From the NCBI GenBank assembly GCA_030849805.1, contig JASANZ010002129.1, positions 1 to 50,681 on the forward strand: DNA of 50,681 nucleotides, given 5' to 3'. Under the pieces are notes generated by a model. It was not told the origin of the DNA. It made no database searches and saw only the letters and a list, made by a program, of their open reading frames with translations. This document shows, piece after piece, positions 38,101-47,796 of the stretch (positions are counted from its first letter, which is position 1; every line of letters starts with the position of its first letter). The translations under genes were made by a program, and so were the position numbers. This DNA is from Sergeia podlipaevii. Lineage: Eukaryota > Euglenozoa > Kinetoplastea > Trypanosomatida > Trypanosomatidae.

Positions 38101-41100
38101 TAGCACACCGCGCGTGAGCCTCTCTCGCCCAATGAGCTCCTCTGAGCAACTGGCCGGCAGCGTAGGCAACTCGCACAAGATGCGTCCCGCCAGCGTTGAT
38201 CTCTCGCAGCACAACAAGGTCACGCCTGAGAAGTCGAACGCCATGCTGGACCGCTACGTGAAGATTGAGGACCAGGACTACTTCAAAAGTCTCACCAAGG
38301 TACTCCCACTGCATCAAGAAATGTGGAATCCTGATGAGGACGGCGGCATCATTGCGGGAGTTGGTGACGCGCAAGTTCAGGACGCGGCCGAAGCTAGTGG
38401 GCCCTTTGTGCTGCTTCTGATGCATGTTCGCGCGTGTGCCTGCATGGATCCTGCTGTGCTGCAACAGGTTGAGCAGCCAATCCTAAGAGTCTCCGTCGGC
38501 ACACGTACGCTCTTGATAACACCGCCGCTACCTTTCAAAGAGAAGGTGAGGTGGCCTATTGAAGTGGCCTCCTTTGTGCGGTTTGTGTCACGAAATGCAA
38601 CCCTCACGTTCGCAATATGCGATGGGAAGGCTACGAGCCACGACAACGCACCTGTTGCCGCGAACGACGGAGTCGCTGCTGCTGCTGTCTATACATGCGA
38701 GCTTTCTATGGATCACGTGGATCACAACAGTGGCGTTGGGCAGCTTGTACTCAAGTTTAGTAGACTTACTAGCGTTGACACGACAGCGAGCAGTCGCAGT
38801 GGGGGTAGTAAGCGCGCCCCACGCTTGGTGCTCACGCTTCTAGTTGTGACCGCCTCCAAGTACGAGACATTGAATAAGCAGCTGAGGGGAGAGAGTCCTA
38901 GCACGGTCGCTACGACCAGTCGCAGCAGCTGCAGCCCAGGGACTTTTGCGCGGGGAGAAAGTGATGCCAATCTACGCATAGTAGGCAACAGAGCCGTCAT
39001 GGGCGATGCGTTGTCTGAGGTAGGTGGTGAAAGTGAGGGCAAATGCGAGGAGGACAAGAGTGAAGAGGACGGGGACGGCAGTAGCATTTTCCTTCAAGTT
39101 CTTACCATCGAAGAGCTGAAGCACCGTGTGGAGGCCTCCGTCACGATTCGTGTGCGAAAGATTGAAAGCAGCCACGCTGAGAACGGTGCTGAGGATTCAG
39201 CACACGAAGTGGCTTTGCAGACACCCCGCATTTCACCGAAGACGCGCACGCCGGCGTGGACTGCGACTGGTTGTGCTGTGCAGCTAGCAGGAGACGGATA
39301 CGCGCGCTTTGAGCTACGCCACAAGGAAACGGTTGTGGGCTTCTGCGAGGTTTTTCTGGACGACCTCATCTTTGCCGGTCCCGGCACCCGACTGCTACCG
39401 CTGGCGCCACCCAACGATAGTGGGGATGTCATGGGGCTGCTGCGTGTCGCTGTGCTGTCTACACACTTACAGGGTAAAACAGAGGAAAAGTTTAAGCGCA
39501 GTGTCATGTTCTTCCATGCCGAGAGCCTGTCAATTACCCAAGATAGCGGTCACGCTGCACCACACTCCGCGATGCCGCCAGATCCGTTTGTTGTCCTACG
39601 CAACTCGGATGGCAACGTGCTGTTGAAAACGCCGTTGTTGTACGGCACTTTTCAAGGTCAATGGAGTGCACAGGAGGCGTCGTGCTTTGTCCCGTGTCCT
39701 GCTCTATCTGGTAGCGTAGCAGCGTATCACTTAGAGCTCTATGACAGCGATGAATCCTTGCTGATTGGGCGAACTACACTCACGGTGACTGGAGCCGGAC
39801 TCGGCCCTGGTACCCGTTTTGACGTGCCGATGGATCCGCTTGGGCACATCATGGTACGTGTGACGGCGCACTGCCTTCCTGTGATTACGCAGTGCGACCC
39901 TCAAGATCCGCGTGCAGCTCGCAGCAAAGCTCACTTTGGTCGCGGTGATCCTCTAGTGCTCTTGCACCTCCGCGCGTGCCATGATCTGCCTGGTGGAAAG
40001 GCAGACATATTCCGCACAGACGCCGTGGCCACCGTTGTCCTCGGCGCTACTGGCACTGCTCCTGCTGCTGCTGCTCATGGGAAAGGCGATGTAGTTCTGC
40101 GCACGCCGGCATGTCGAGGCACCACAGCACCGCAGTGGGCTAGGAATGTAGCGAGTGTCTTGCTGCAGGTACGCCCTCAAGATAGCCAGTTGCGCGCTGT
40201 TTTCAACGTATTTGATGGGATCGTAGACGAGGCAGACCATCTTGGTGGAACCACCATGTCGTTTGGTGAGCTCTGCACGACCTCTTCGCACACATTGGCG
40301 CTTACAGCGCCGCCGGTGGAAGCAAGCAGAGAAATTGGGCGAAACGTGGGCCTCATAGAGGTGGATACATACTGCGGTCACGAAGGAGCGCAAGTGCTGC
40401 TACCAGGCACTGCCGTCTTTACAGAGGAACAGCTACACATCGCACGTGCCGCGGTAGAAAAGGATACCAAAACTTCTGTGATGACGGGTGCAATCTGTCG
40501 TTCTGATGGTGGTAGTGGTGGTGGAGCTGCGTCTCAGATACGGGTCGGGCTCACCACCCTTTGCTCCCTTTTTTCTTTTTCCCCAGTCGCGGCCGTAGCT
40601 GGGCAAGATGCGCTGCAGCCTTTGCGGAACATCCGGGTGACGTTGAGCACGCATGAGGGTATCATCCTGGAAACGAAGCTGGAAAACGTGGATACGCCCT
40701 ACGCTGTTTTGGAACCTACTCAAGCATGCCAGGTCATCAGCACGCGGAGCGTTGGCGCTGGGAACCCCATACGCGTTCTTGTAGAAGTAAGTGAGGTGGG
40801 CAACACTAAACAAGCAAACGCAAAGAAGCAGTCAAGTGCTGAGGAAGAGACAGGACACTGGTACACTGGCGTGGCAGAGATCACGGCTCGGATGCTTGCT
40901 TCTGTGAAGGCGGATGGTACGTGCGTGTATGCGCTTCCGCTCAGCCCAGTCAGCGCAGCGAGCTCGGGCTCATCTACTAGCAAGACTGTCGGCAGGCCCC
41001 CGACACCAATGGGTCGAAACAGCACCAGCGTCATGAATGGCGAGGGACGCCTGCTGACAGACGGAAGGCCCGTTCTCTCTGTATACCTCAGCGGTATTAC

Positions 41101-41110
41101 TGGCAAATGA
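35171..41110 (+). CDS. Giant protein with three cyclic-nucleotide-binding-like and several C2-like domains
   Basis: The protein has 1979 residues. After a disordered Ser/Pro N-terminus come three CNB-like domains at about 200-345, 370-490 and 503-635. CNB2 keeps a canonical phosphate-binding cassette, F440-GE followed by P450-R451-NSTV, including the Glu and Arg that contact the cyclic phosphate. CNB3 has FGEL but no matching Arg, and CNB1 lacks the cassette. Residues 690-1070 are charged or low complexity. From about 1077 there are four to five divergent C2-like beta domains (about 1077-1223, 1305-1436, 1443-1570, 1590-1733, possibly 1786-1979), with pieces such as LRACHDLPGG, DPFVVLRNSDG and FNVFDGIVDEADHLGG. 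This would join a cyclic-nucleotide or nucleoside sensor to membrane or protein binding. Trypanosome CARP1 also has CNB-like domains but is much shorter, so orthology is uncertain. No kinase or membrane segment is seen. Confidence 0.82.
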   Translation: MPTRQPLPQGSIGGSLEVRRTTRHSSSPLSPSPSVRGDGLNDFHFPNSNNASAFLSASGRHSNSSNINNNNSSTSNVLSRPASPQRRPTPDQASPGRAISPRVLASSELLPARPDSSIGATSSNPRVRKISILDVAAAQNLVRNAKASINFTAPESVTALKVLRRLLCPLIMKALLRRRRNQAWAGVYPPRLYTMESVTAAIHASKSLFASWPEDLIELFAQEAIFQYYKKGEIVVYNRESHLSSGLVVLLHGQLTEQRPSEGKASGRNSDDSKGHDSSDRPIHTQKSRTRFAPDVVCNMSVLCEDRTMNRFTASEQVDIAVIPSRWIWEVINSYVLESPLAESVLESIRFSVLPQRAEMVTSTYYATSVVLQRSWMWAFLSGSDRVKLARAMETKVLCFGDVLYEEGTVCPYIYFVRRGTLTVVVKGEPLRVVEPGAAFGEVSVLFNDPRNSTVIAGSVCELYALHRRDLNHRMAKHPELARLITLKGLERRQRWMEEGRVREVFSLVSLLGGVPCLSHTTDAMREEIALTARVVALPAGHYTVRAGTACDTLYVIGRGSVRLGGDGSSSNAGLTFTGSAVSTVMGEVRSAGDFFGELCLHPHLWPLNVVTETSVDAWAVTRDDIVEVLRGHSAHEQALDICQQGIKLYRTQRGEGSIIEGDGVVPNTPTRGGGDAKATVSHTTSLTFSPMPIMQIDVAKAVALAKQDADALKELDWTNYMRAKAQEAAADEAEEEKRSSRGLTTVKSQPRELRQVDKDVEKAMRPKVQTFISIPPSTVPSSADCDFPGEVEELQAIIVEQLLLTPSEEQPRFLHQVNNSNVKLVTEGNEVTFTPYNTVIEVADLAGEEIFVPIGVSKLEEIGSINSDGDCSAEDGHLLSDGLAGSGFMHSIGRRRSEDASNAYTQNSRTFISRSLLMRPPSGLPSASSPRTTTSQAGGGGIANNSFSAAVVPSPLSDLRSPRTAAVRPGSSAVRPSTPRVSLSRPMSSSEQLAGSVGNSHKMRPASVDLSQHNKVTPEKSNAMLDRYVKIEDQDYFKSLTKVLPLHQEMWNPDEDGGIIAGVGDAQVQDAAEASGPFVLLLMHVRACACMDPAVLQQVEQPILRVSVGTRTLLITPPLPFKEKVRWPIEVASFVRFVSRNATLTFAICDGKATSHDNAPVAANDGVAAAAVYTCELSMDHVDHNSGVGQLVLKFSRLTSVDTTASSRSGGSKRAPRLVLTLLVVTASKYETLNKQLRGESPSTVATTSRSSCSPGTFARGESDANLRIVGNRAVMGDALSEVGGESEGKCEEDKSEEDGDGSSIFLQVLTIEELKHRVEASVTIRVRKIESSHAENGAEDSAHEVALQTPRISPKTRTPAWTATGCAVQLAGDGYARFELRHKETVVGFCEVFLDDLIFAGPGTRLLPLAPPNDSGDVMGLLRVAVLSTHLQGKTEEKFKRSVMFFHAESLSITQDSGHAAPHSAMPPDPFVVLRNSDGNVLLKTPLLYGTFQGQWSAQEASCFVPCPALSGSVAAYHLELYDSDESLLIGRTTLTVTGAGLGPGTRFDVPMDPLGHIMVRVTAHCLPVITQCDPQDPRAARSKAHFGRGDPLVLLHLRACHDLPGGKADIFRTDAVATVVLGATGTAPAAAAHGKGDVVLRTPACRGTTAPQWARNVASVLLQVRPQDSQLRAVFNVFDGIVDEADHLGGTTMSFGELCTTSSHTLALTAPPVEASREIGRNVGLIEVDTYCGHEGAQVLLPGTAVFTEEQLHIARAAVEKDTKTSVMTGAICRSDGGSGGGAASQIRVGLTTLCSLFSFSPVAAVAGQDALQPLRNIRVTLSTHEGIILETKLENVDTPYAVLEPTQACQVISTRSVGAGNPIRVLVEVSEVGNTKQANAKKQSSAEEETGHWYTGVAEITARMLASVKADGTCVYALPLSPVSAASSGSSTSKTVGRPPTPMGRNSTSVMNGEGRLLTDGRPVLSVYLSGITGK

Positions 41111-41396
41111 AATGCTTAGCTGCACTATATCAAACAACACGGTGGTTCTCCATATTTCCCCTATTGCTGCTGTGGTAGTAGGCTCTTGGATGAGAGGAAG
41201 AAAAGGAGAGGATTACAGCATAGTCTTAGATAGTTGTCACCCACTATTTTTTTTTTTTTTTTGAAAGGGGGTGTCTCATTCGTTTATAGTTTATTTTGGA
41301 TCTCTAGAGAGAAGGTCATTTTGGTGAGGATGCTTCCGAGTACATGTTTATGTGTTCGTGTGTGTGTGTGCGTGTGTGTGTGCAATAGTTTTTACC

Positions 41397-41427
<31 letters not shown>

Positions 41428-41924
41428 TCCTTTTCCATTTATTGCAATGTTTTGTGTGTATTTGCTGATGCTTCATAGAAAAGGAATACGCCATAGCAAG
41501 CCAAAAGGAGAACCAAGTGAGAAGGTATGATGCTTCTTTACTATTGTTGCTTTATAAAGACTGCAATGGCATATGCGAATACTTCTATATTTTCTCTGCT
41601 TTTCTATTGATTTACTACTTTTCCTTCTTCTTCACCTTCTATTTGTTGCCCTTTTCTTCTTCTTTTTTTTTTGTACTATTGTTGTCGCCCAACAACAAAA
41701 AAAAATGTGTATATATACGTCACAGACGAGCGAAAAGTTCGATCGTTTATTCTCTTTTTTTTATACATTTTTCATAATATTATCGTTCTTTGAAAGAAAA
41801 AGGAACCGCTATATCAAAAATAGGTAATCAAAGCACCCCAAGCGTAAAAATACATACAGAGAGAGAGAGAAGAAGAAAAAAAAAAGGGAGCGTGACATAC
41901 ATTCAAGGAAGCTTCATAAGCAAG

Positions 41925-41940
41925 TTTTTTTTTTTTTTAG
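41925..41940 (+). promoter_or_regulatory. Trans-splice acceptor (14 T plus AG)
   Basis: A pure T run is followed directly by AG at 41939-41940. The 274-base leader that follows contains no ATG before 42215, which is notable for an AT-rich stretch of this length. Confidence 0.6.
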
Positions 41941-42086
41941 ATATCAAGAAACATTCAGATTGTTCAGTTCTCATTAATCGATTCGTTCTTTGAGATCCTT
42001 TTCTTTTTGTCTACATATATTTTACAACCTTTACAAGTCTCACTGTACCTCATTCTACAACAACAACAAAAAAAAAACGAAGAGAA

Positions 42087-42111
42087 AACGATAGTTACAT
42101 TCACTATCGTT
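42087..42111 (+). promoter_or_regulatory. Perfect 9-bp hairpin in the 5' leader of the CCCH gene
   Basis: AACGATAGT (42087-42095) pairs exactly with ACTATCGTT (42103-42111) around the 7-base loop TACATTC. It lies 147 bases downstream of the likely splice acceptor and 103 bases before the start codon, so it should be in the mature mRNA. It could be a translational or protein-binding element; no known motif is recognised. Confidence 0.5.
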
Positions 42112-42214
42112 GAAGCAAGCTCAACTGTTTTCCCTTTGTTCCTCTTCTGCACACGTCTACGATAATAGGAATTAGAAAAAATCCAGCAATAGCGAACATC
42201 AACAGAAGAAAAAA

Positions 42215-44806
42215 ATGGACTATAATGGGCCGCAACCCATGGGGACCTACTCGCCCACCGGGCCTGGCATGATGGGGTCTGGCTACTACCCCTCAAACGT
42301 GAGGAACACGGGCATGCCTCCACACATGTCACACCACAATGTACGGGGCATGTACACCATCTCCCCAAACCCTCACAACGCACACAACTATGTGATGCCA
42401 CAGCATGGACAGTGGGGCTGTGCCGCGGGCTTTCAAGGTGGGCCAGGCTGCATGCAAAGCCCTCCACCAGGCATGATGGCCTCTGGCAGTGGGGGTCCAG
42501 GCGGCATGTACGAAGGCGGTGCCGGCGGCAACTGGTATCCGCGTTACAACAATAATCACGGCGGACCCCTGCAGCACCAGCAGCAGCACCGAGGCGGTGG
42601 TGGACACAACAACGATGTCTATGAAGTGCACGACAACCAGTTCAAGGTATCCATATCTGTCCCCTCAAGTGACATTGTCAGTACTGCGGGCGGAGATCGT
42701 CTTCTCAGCCAGCCACCTCAGCCGATCGCGTACGGCTCGCGGAACATCTTCCGCGTTTGTGAAGCCTTTCACGAGGGATACTGTGCGAGCGGTGAACGCT
42801 GCCACGACGTCCATGTACGCCCGGAGTATCTCAATACAACTCGCATGAACCTCTCTTCATGGCTAATGAGCCGTGAGAACGACTTCAATCAGGCGCGCCT
42901 TCGTGTTCCTGAGGTCACCTTCAGAGTATTTGTCGCGGATCTAAAGGAAATTGTCGAAGTACCTGCGTCCGCTCTCACCTTTACCAAGGGACTCTATGTG
43001 GACCCTACTACACGTGCGAAGCGCACACGCGGCATCTCGCACCAAAACAGCCAAGGCCCTCCCATTGCTGCTCAAGTCCCAACCAGCTGTGGTCTTTATG
43101 GCACAGACCCGAGTCAGTGTAAGTGGGGAAGGTGGTGCAACCAGGTCCACATTGACGCCAGCTGGATGCAGCAGAAGAAGGACGAGTTTGAAGCATGGTT
43201 CAACGAGCTGGAAGGCAAATATCTCCGACTCCCAGAAGACCACCTCTTCATTGTGCACGATCCACAGATGAAGGTGAGCGTGAAGATGCCCAAGTATGGC
43301 ATTGCGAGTTTCTCGCGTGGTCTGTTCCAAGGCTCCAGCAAGAAGGCCCCAAGCGTTTGTCTGCTCTTTCAGCGAGGCCGCTGCACCGCAGGCTCGTGTT
43401 GCAACCAGATCCACGTAGTACCAGAGTACCTCAGCTATGTTCGAAATATGACTGGGCTAGAGTCGAACGCGGCCACTCCCCCAAACAAGCTGGAACAGGT
43501 GAACGCTGAGATGAACCGCTACTGCACCGTGTTGCGTGAGGAAAGGCGTAAGGAGGTGGAGCTGCAGCTTAGTCAGCTACAGCCGCAGCAGCAGAATGAG
43601 CAACATCAACTGGAGCAACAACAACAGCAGCAGCAGCAGCAACAGCAACAGCAGCGGGAGGCAGTAACCCCTCCTGTCCCCTTACCGTCGCAGAGAATGT
43701 CACCCACACAGCTGCAGCGCCAAGCTCCAGTTACATTGGGACGCCCTGGCGTAGGCTCGCAGTACGACTTCATGGAAGGCGACCAAGAAGGCCTTATTGA
43801 GCACATTCAACTGGACGACGAGATGCTCGCGCTGGAGGAACAGCCTAGCCATTTGAACCGCAGTGAATCCGGCACTAGCGTCAACTCCATGCACAGTGGC
43901 ACTGGTGGTGGTGGTGGCGTGCACATCAACAAGAACGGCAGCTATTGCAACAACCCGTACAGCAGCGTGACGTCGATAACCGATGCTCAGACTCCCTTTA
44001 GCAACTTCAACGTCAACGGACTCAACTCCGCAATTGCCATTGGCGGTGTGGGCGGTACCATGGATCGTCGTGGCCGCAGCATTGGCAACGCCTCCTACTC
44101 ATTCCCTCGCACCCCCGCAGCGAGCATGACCGCTCACATGGGGAAAGTGAAGCCCGTCCGCGTTGTTACACGCATTGAGCAGCCAAACGACACCTTCAGT
44201 ACCAGCTGCACCGGTGTGCTTCTCGAGGAAACACAGGCCAGCAGTGGCATGGAGAGCAGTTGTGGATACATGGGAAGCGGGGATACGGGGAACGCGCCAC
44301 CCAACAGTACCAGGAACGACGTTTATGACAGCAACATCGCTGCTGGTGGCGGGAGCACGCCCGTTATCTCCAATGACGTGCGCGCGCGTCAGCGCCAACA
44401 GCAGCAGCAGCAACCACAAAGTTATGCAGATCCAACGATGAACCTTCCCCAAAGCGCCAGTGGCGATATATACTACCAAGCCGGAGAACTGAATGCAAGC
44501 CTCGACTTGACGTCTTCTCCGCTGGTTTTACTGAATGCCAGTGCTACGTTGAACGCGAGTGCCACAAACAACAGCAGTGGTACTCACTCTCAAGCGCCAA
44601 CTATGCCACATCAGCAGAGACAGTCGCTGGAGTGCAATGGTCTTCGTGTGCATGTGAGCCCTTCGAGCAGTCTCACAAACCGTCCTCGTATGAAGGGCAA
44701 CCTCTCGCCCACGGGGCAGAATGCGCGCGCGTTGCAGAAGCAGCAGCAGCACGAGGGCACACAGTCGGCCGATGCTGGAAGCGGTCGTATATCTCCTAAT
44801 GCTTAA
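42215..44806 (+). CDS. Triple CCCH zinc-finger RNA-binding protein, larger paralogue-like
   Basis: The protein has 863 residues and is predicted to bind mRNA in the cytoplasm. The N-terminus (1-140) is Gly/Met/Pro/Asn-rich. Three fingers follow: C182 (C-x7-C-x5-C-x3-H), C292 (C-x9-C-x5-C-x3-H) and C382 (C-x7-C-x5-C-x3-H). Each finger is preceded by a strand-rich segment such as VTFRVFVADLKEIVEVPAS or LFIVHDPQMKVSVKMPK, and two of the three fingers end in a similar VxPEYL turn. The same segment-plus-finger plan is used in the protein at 3092, so the two may be ancient paralogues or share a family. After about 400 comes a Glu-rich helix, a pure Gln run (468-480) and a long Ser/Asn/Gly-rich disordered tail. 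The start is the first ATG after a long T-tract acceptor, with a 274-base leader holding a hairpin. Confidence 0.87.
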   Translation: MDYNGPQPMGTYSPTGPGMMGSGYYPSNVRNTGMPPHMSHHNVRGMYTISPNPHNAHNYVMPQHGQWGCAAGFQGGPGCMQSPPPGMMASGSGGPGGMYEGGAGGNWYPRYNNNHGGPLQHQQQHRGGGGHNNDVYEVHDNQFKVSISVPSSDIVSTAGGDRLLSQPPQPIAYGSRNIFRVCEAFHEGYCASGERCHDVHVRPEYLNTTRMNLSSWLMSRENDFNQARLRVPEVTFRVFVADLKEIVEVPASALTFTKGLYVDPTTRAKRTRGISHQNSQGPPIAAQVPTSCGLYGTDPSQCKWGRWCNQVHIDASWMQQKKDEFEAWFNELEGKYLRLPEDHLFIVHDPQMKVSVKMPKYGIASFSRGLFQGSSKKAPSVCLLFQRGRCTAGSCCNQIHVVPEYLSYVRNMTGLESNAATPPNKLEQVNAEMNRYCTVLREERRKEVELQLSQLQPQQQNEQHQLEQQQQQQQQQQQQQREAVTPPVPLPSQRMSPTQLQRQAPVTLGRPGVGSQYDFMEGDQEGLIEHIQLDDEMLALEEQPSHLNRSESGTSVNSMHSGTGGGGGVHINKNGSYCNNPYSSVTSITDAQTPFSNFNVNGLNSAIAIGGVGGTMDRRGRSIGNASYSFPRTPAASMTAHMGKVKPVRVVTRIEQPNDTFSTSCTGVLLEETQASSGMESSCGYMGSGDTGNAPPNSTRNDVYDSNIAAGGGSTPVISNDVRARQRQQQQQQPQSYADPTMNLPQSASGDIYYQAGELNASLDLTSSPLVLLNASATLNASATNNSSGTHSQAPTMPHQQRQSLECNGLRVHVSPSSSLTNRPRMKGNLSPTGQNARALQKQQQHEGTQSADAGSGRISPNA
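43616..43654 (+). repeat. CAA/CAG run encoding 13 glutamines
   Basis: Mixed CAA and CAG codons encode residues 468-480 of the CCCH protein, within a wider Gln/Glu-rich region from about 450. The mixed codons suggest the tract is maintained at protein level as well as by repeat slippage. Confidence 0.85.
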
Positions 44807-45600
44807 AACAAAAAGAAGCATCTGCATTCAATATGTCTGAATATTGTTTCTATTTGACCCCTTTTCGGGCGCGCTCTGTCACGTCTATTTTGTTATTTTC
44901 TCATTCATTTTCTTTTTGTTTTTGTTTCACCCTTATCGGTATGGTTCTACTCCGTTATGCACGCCAAACTAGAAGAGGTTCTCTTAATCCCCTCCCCACC
45001 CCCATATCTATTCACCTCTGTACCTATATATGTGCATGCCTCTTCTTGACTACAAGGAAACGCAGTGTGAGAACACACACACACATGATTGGTAATACGT
45101 GTACGCTTGGAGAGAAAGTGAGAAATGAGGGAGGAGAGAATGATAAAGGTATGTGCTTGGATACATTCACTTAGGTCTCCTGTGTGGATCCATAAATGCT
45201 GGAGGAATGAGCGAGTGAATAGCAATGCAGCATTCTGAAAACCGGCAGTGGGGCCACTATTTGCTTTTTATTTTTTTGGGGGTATACTTTCTGTGTACAT
45301 TTAAACGATGAAATACACTTTTTGCTGATTATTATGTTTTAGTTTCGCTTCTTGCCTTTTTATATACTTTTTTGCTAAGTTTATAAAGCAGCTAAGGTGT
45401 TGCCCGCACCTATGTCTTGCTACTATCTCACTCTCTCTATATATATATACATATGCTGTTGCTATTCATCCAGGATTTAAAAAAAAGAAAAATATTGGTG
45501 CGTATGTCTTTTAAGGAAAGAAAAGACTATGCTGCTCGCTTGCCTATATACGTTTTCTGGGGATGGTGACCAGAAGCATATGTATAAAGGAAGAGATTAA

Positions 45601-45624
45601 AAGATATATATATCTATATATCTT
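45601..45624. other. Perfect AT-rich hairpin
   Basis: AAGATATATA (45601-45610) and TATATATCTT (45615-45624) are exact reverse complements around the loop TATC. The low complexity makes a chance origin plausible. Confidence 0.4.
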
Positions 45625-46340
45625 GTATGTGTGAAAAGTGATCATCTATCAAAGGGCTAATATATATATGCATATATAGGTAAATTCCTGCTTTGAGTGC
45701 TTTCCACATCGGCTAGCAGACTTTTTTTTTTTTAAGCATTGCGTTCGACGGTGAATATGTTGTGATATATCTACGTTGTTTTTATTGCTTTGCATGTTTA
45801 TACGTGTGTGTGTATTTATTTTGGAGTATTCGAGGTCGTACGCTAGCTTCATTTTAAATGTTTTTCTCTTTTTTTTTTCTGTGATTTTGCTATAATGCTC
45901 CAAACGCTGTCAGTGTATAGATGAAGTTGAACCGTTTGTTATTTCACGGTTTGCTTATTATTATTATTATCATTTTTTTTTCTCTCTCTTAAGGAAAGGG
46001 CCGAAACAAGGCGTGAATGTGATGCACATGAATTGTCATTTCTTTGTTCTATATCGCCTGTTGGTTTAGTAGCTTTGGAGAGGAGCAAAAAGGGAAAAAG
46101 TGTTTGCTATCACACTAAATGGGAATAATCTATCTGAGCGTTCCGTTTATATATTGTTTATGTGTGATTTTGGCATTGATATTGCCTAAGCACGCTGAAA
46201 GAAAGGAAAAGCCAAGGTAGTGGTCGGCTTATTTAATGCTAATTCTCTCTTTCTTTCTTTGCAAAAATGCAATTTGATGAGAGTGGAGTAAAGCGAGAAA
46301 AAAAACAAAAGGAAACATCATTGCAAGTGTGTGGATATGT

Positions 46341-46365
46341 TATTATTATTATTATTATTATTATT
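46341..46365. repeat. (ATT)n microsatellite
   Basis: Eight ATT-type units in the long gap after the second CCCH gene; similar runs occur at 45957-45972 and 47262-47290. Confidence 0.85.
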
Positions 46366-47751
46366 CGTGTTGTGGCGCTTGCAATGGCCTTTGCTGAGAA
46401 TATGTATATGTGTGTGTGTGTATGTGTATGGGCATCATTTGTTTCTTCATTTTTACTTTTTATAATATTTTGTTGAAATCACAAGGAGAAGCGTGGACCC
46501 TTTTCTATCGCTAAGGAGAAAAGAAAATAAGAGAAAGCAAAAGAAAACAGTAGGCGACGAAAAAGAAGCGATCCCTCTTTGTATGATGCGATGCTTCACT
46601 ACACCTTTTCGATATTTTATCTCGCTTTTCCTTTTTTTAATAAAAATAAATAAGAAGTACTATTACTTATATTGCTATTTTACTGGAAGAGGCATTTGGA
46701 TATATCTTTATTTTAAGTATATATTTTTTTGTTTGCATTTTTATTTTTCTCTATTTAAAGATCGTTCGTAGGTACAGAAAAAAAAAACTAAATAGTGGCA
46801 TTGTTGCTGTTTCTTTTAAAAATATATACAATATATTGCGATGTCATGGCTTGTGATAGTGCATTCGTGTAGAGAGACACATTCCTGAGTGAAGAGAACG
46901 TGTTCCTTCTCAGTCATTTATATTATCATCACTTGCTGTTTTTGTTGTTGTTGTTGTTGTTGTTGAAGCATAAGTACATATCAACCAAAAACAATTCTGT
47001 TACTCTCTATTATATTATATTGTTTTTGTTTGTTTGTTTGTTTGTTTGCCCTCCCTCTCTCTCTGTTTTGCAGTATATATGGCTGTATGGATAGTATATG
47101 TTTTCTCTAGAGAGAGAGAGTCGTTATGCCATATTTTTCTTTCTTTGCTTTATGTGTATGTGTGCGTGTGTGTTTCCTGGTGTTCTAATATAGTAGCACT
47201 TTACCCATACATGAAATGTTCTCAAATTTCCAGAGTTTATTCGAAGTGTTGGGCCGTTTTTTATTATTTATTATTATTATTATTATTATTTTTTTCATTT
47301 TGATATGCATGATAGTCCTGAATGGCTCTGAAAGGCAGTTGTGTCGCAAATATATAAAACTTTATTTTTTTTTTAAACTTTTTATTTTACTCCGAAAGAA
47401 GATATGAGGAAAAGGGTTGATGGAAATATGGTGTCACTAAAAAAAAAAAAAAAAGTCAATTGGTCCATTCCTTTTTTTCATTTTTTACTTGGCAAGATAG
47501 ACAAAGGATGATCAACACAATTGTCTTTCTGTTCTCTGTGATTTACGTTTTCATTTAATGCCTGTACACATTTGCTACTGCTTCCTTTTCTTTTACATCA
47601 TCTTTTTTTTTCTCTCTCTTTTTTTTTTTTTTGGTGCGTGTGTGTGTGTGAAATTGCACTGTTGCACTTCTTCCTGATTATTTAGGCATAACACCTATAG
47701 AAGTCACATTTTTTATATATCAAGGATAACGTGCGCTACTGAACACACATT

Positions 47752-47784
47752 TTTTTCTCTCTCTCTCTCTCTCTTTCTCTCAAG
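47752..47784 (+). promoter_or_regulatory. (CT)n polypyrimidine tract and trans-splice acceptor
   Basis: A T tract followed by a long alternating CT run ends in CTCAAG, with AG at 47783-47784. The leader before the ATG at 47797 is only 12 bases. Confidence 0.6.
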
Positions 47785-47796
47785 TCACGAGTGGAG

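Larger units (their letters stand above)
41111..42214. other. Non-coding spacer (1.1 kb) with leader of the second CCCH gene
   Basis: Contains a poly-T near 41247-41262, (TG)n near 41359-41383, (CT)n-(AT)n at about 41398-41427, a long T tract with AG at 41939-41940, and a hairpin at 42087-42111. No additional gene is seen; T-rich frames around 41234-41827 lack coding character. Confidence 0.7.
44807..47796. other. Long non-coding gap (3.0 kb) after the second CCCH gene
   Basis: No supported gene. It contains (TA)n near 45438-45450, an AT hairpin at 45601-45624, (ATT)n near 45957-45972, 46341-46365 and 47262-47290, (TTG)n near 46939-46965, TTTG repeats near 47021-47047, (TG)n near 47636-47650 and a (CT)n splice tract at the end. 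It probably holds a long 3' UTR of the CCCH gene. Confidence 0.7.
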
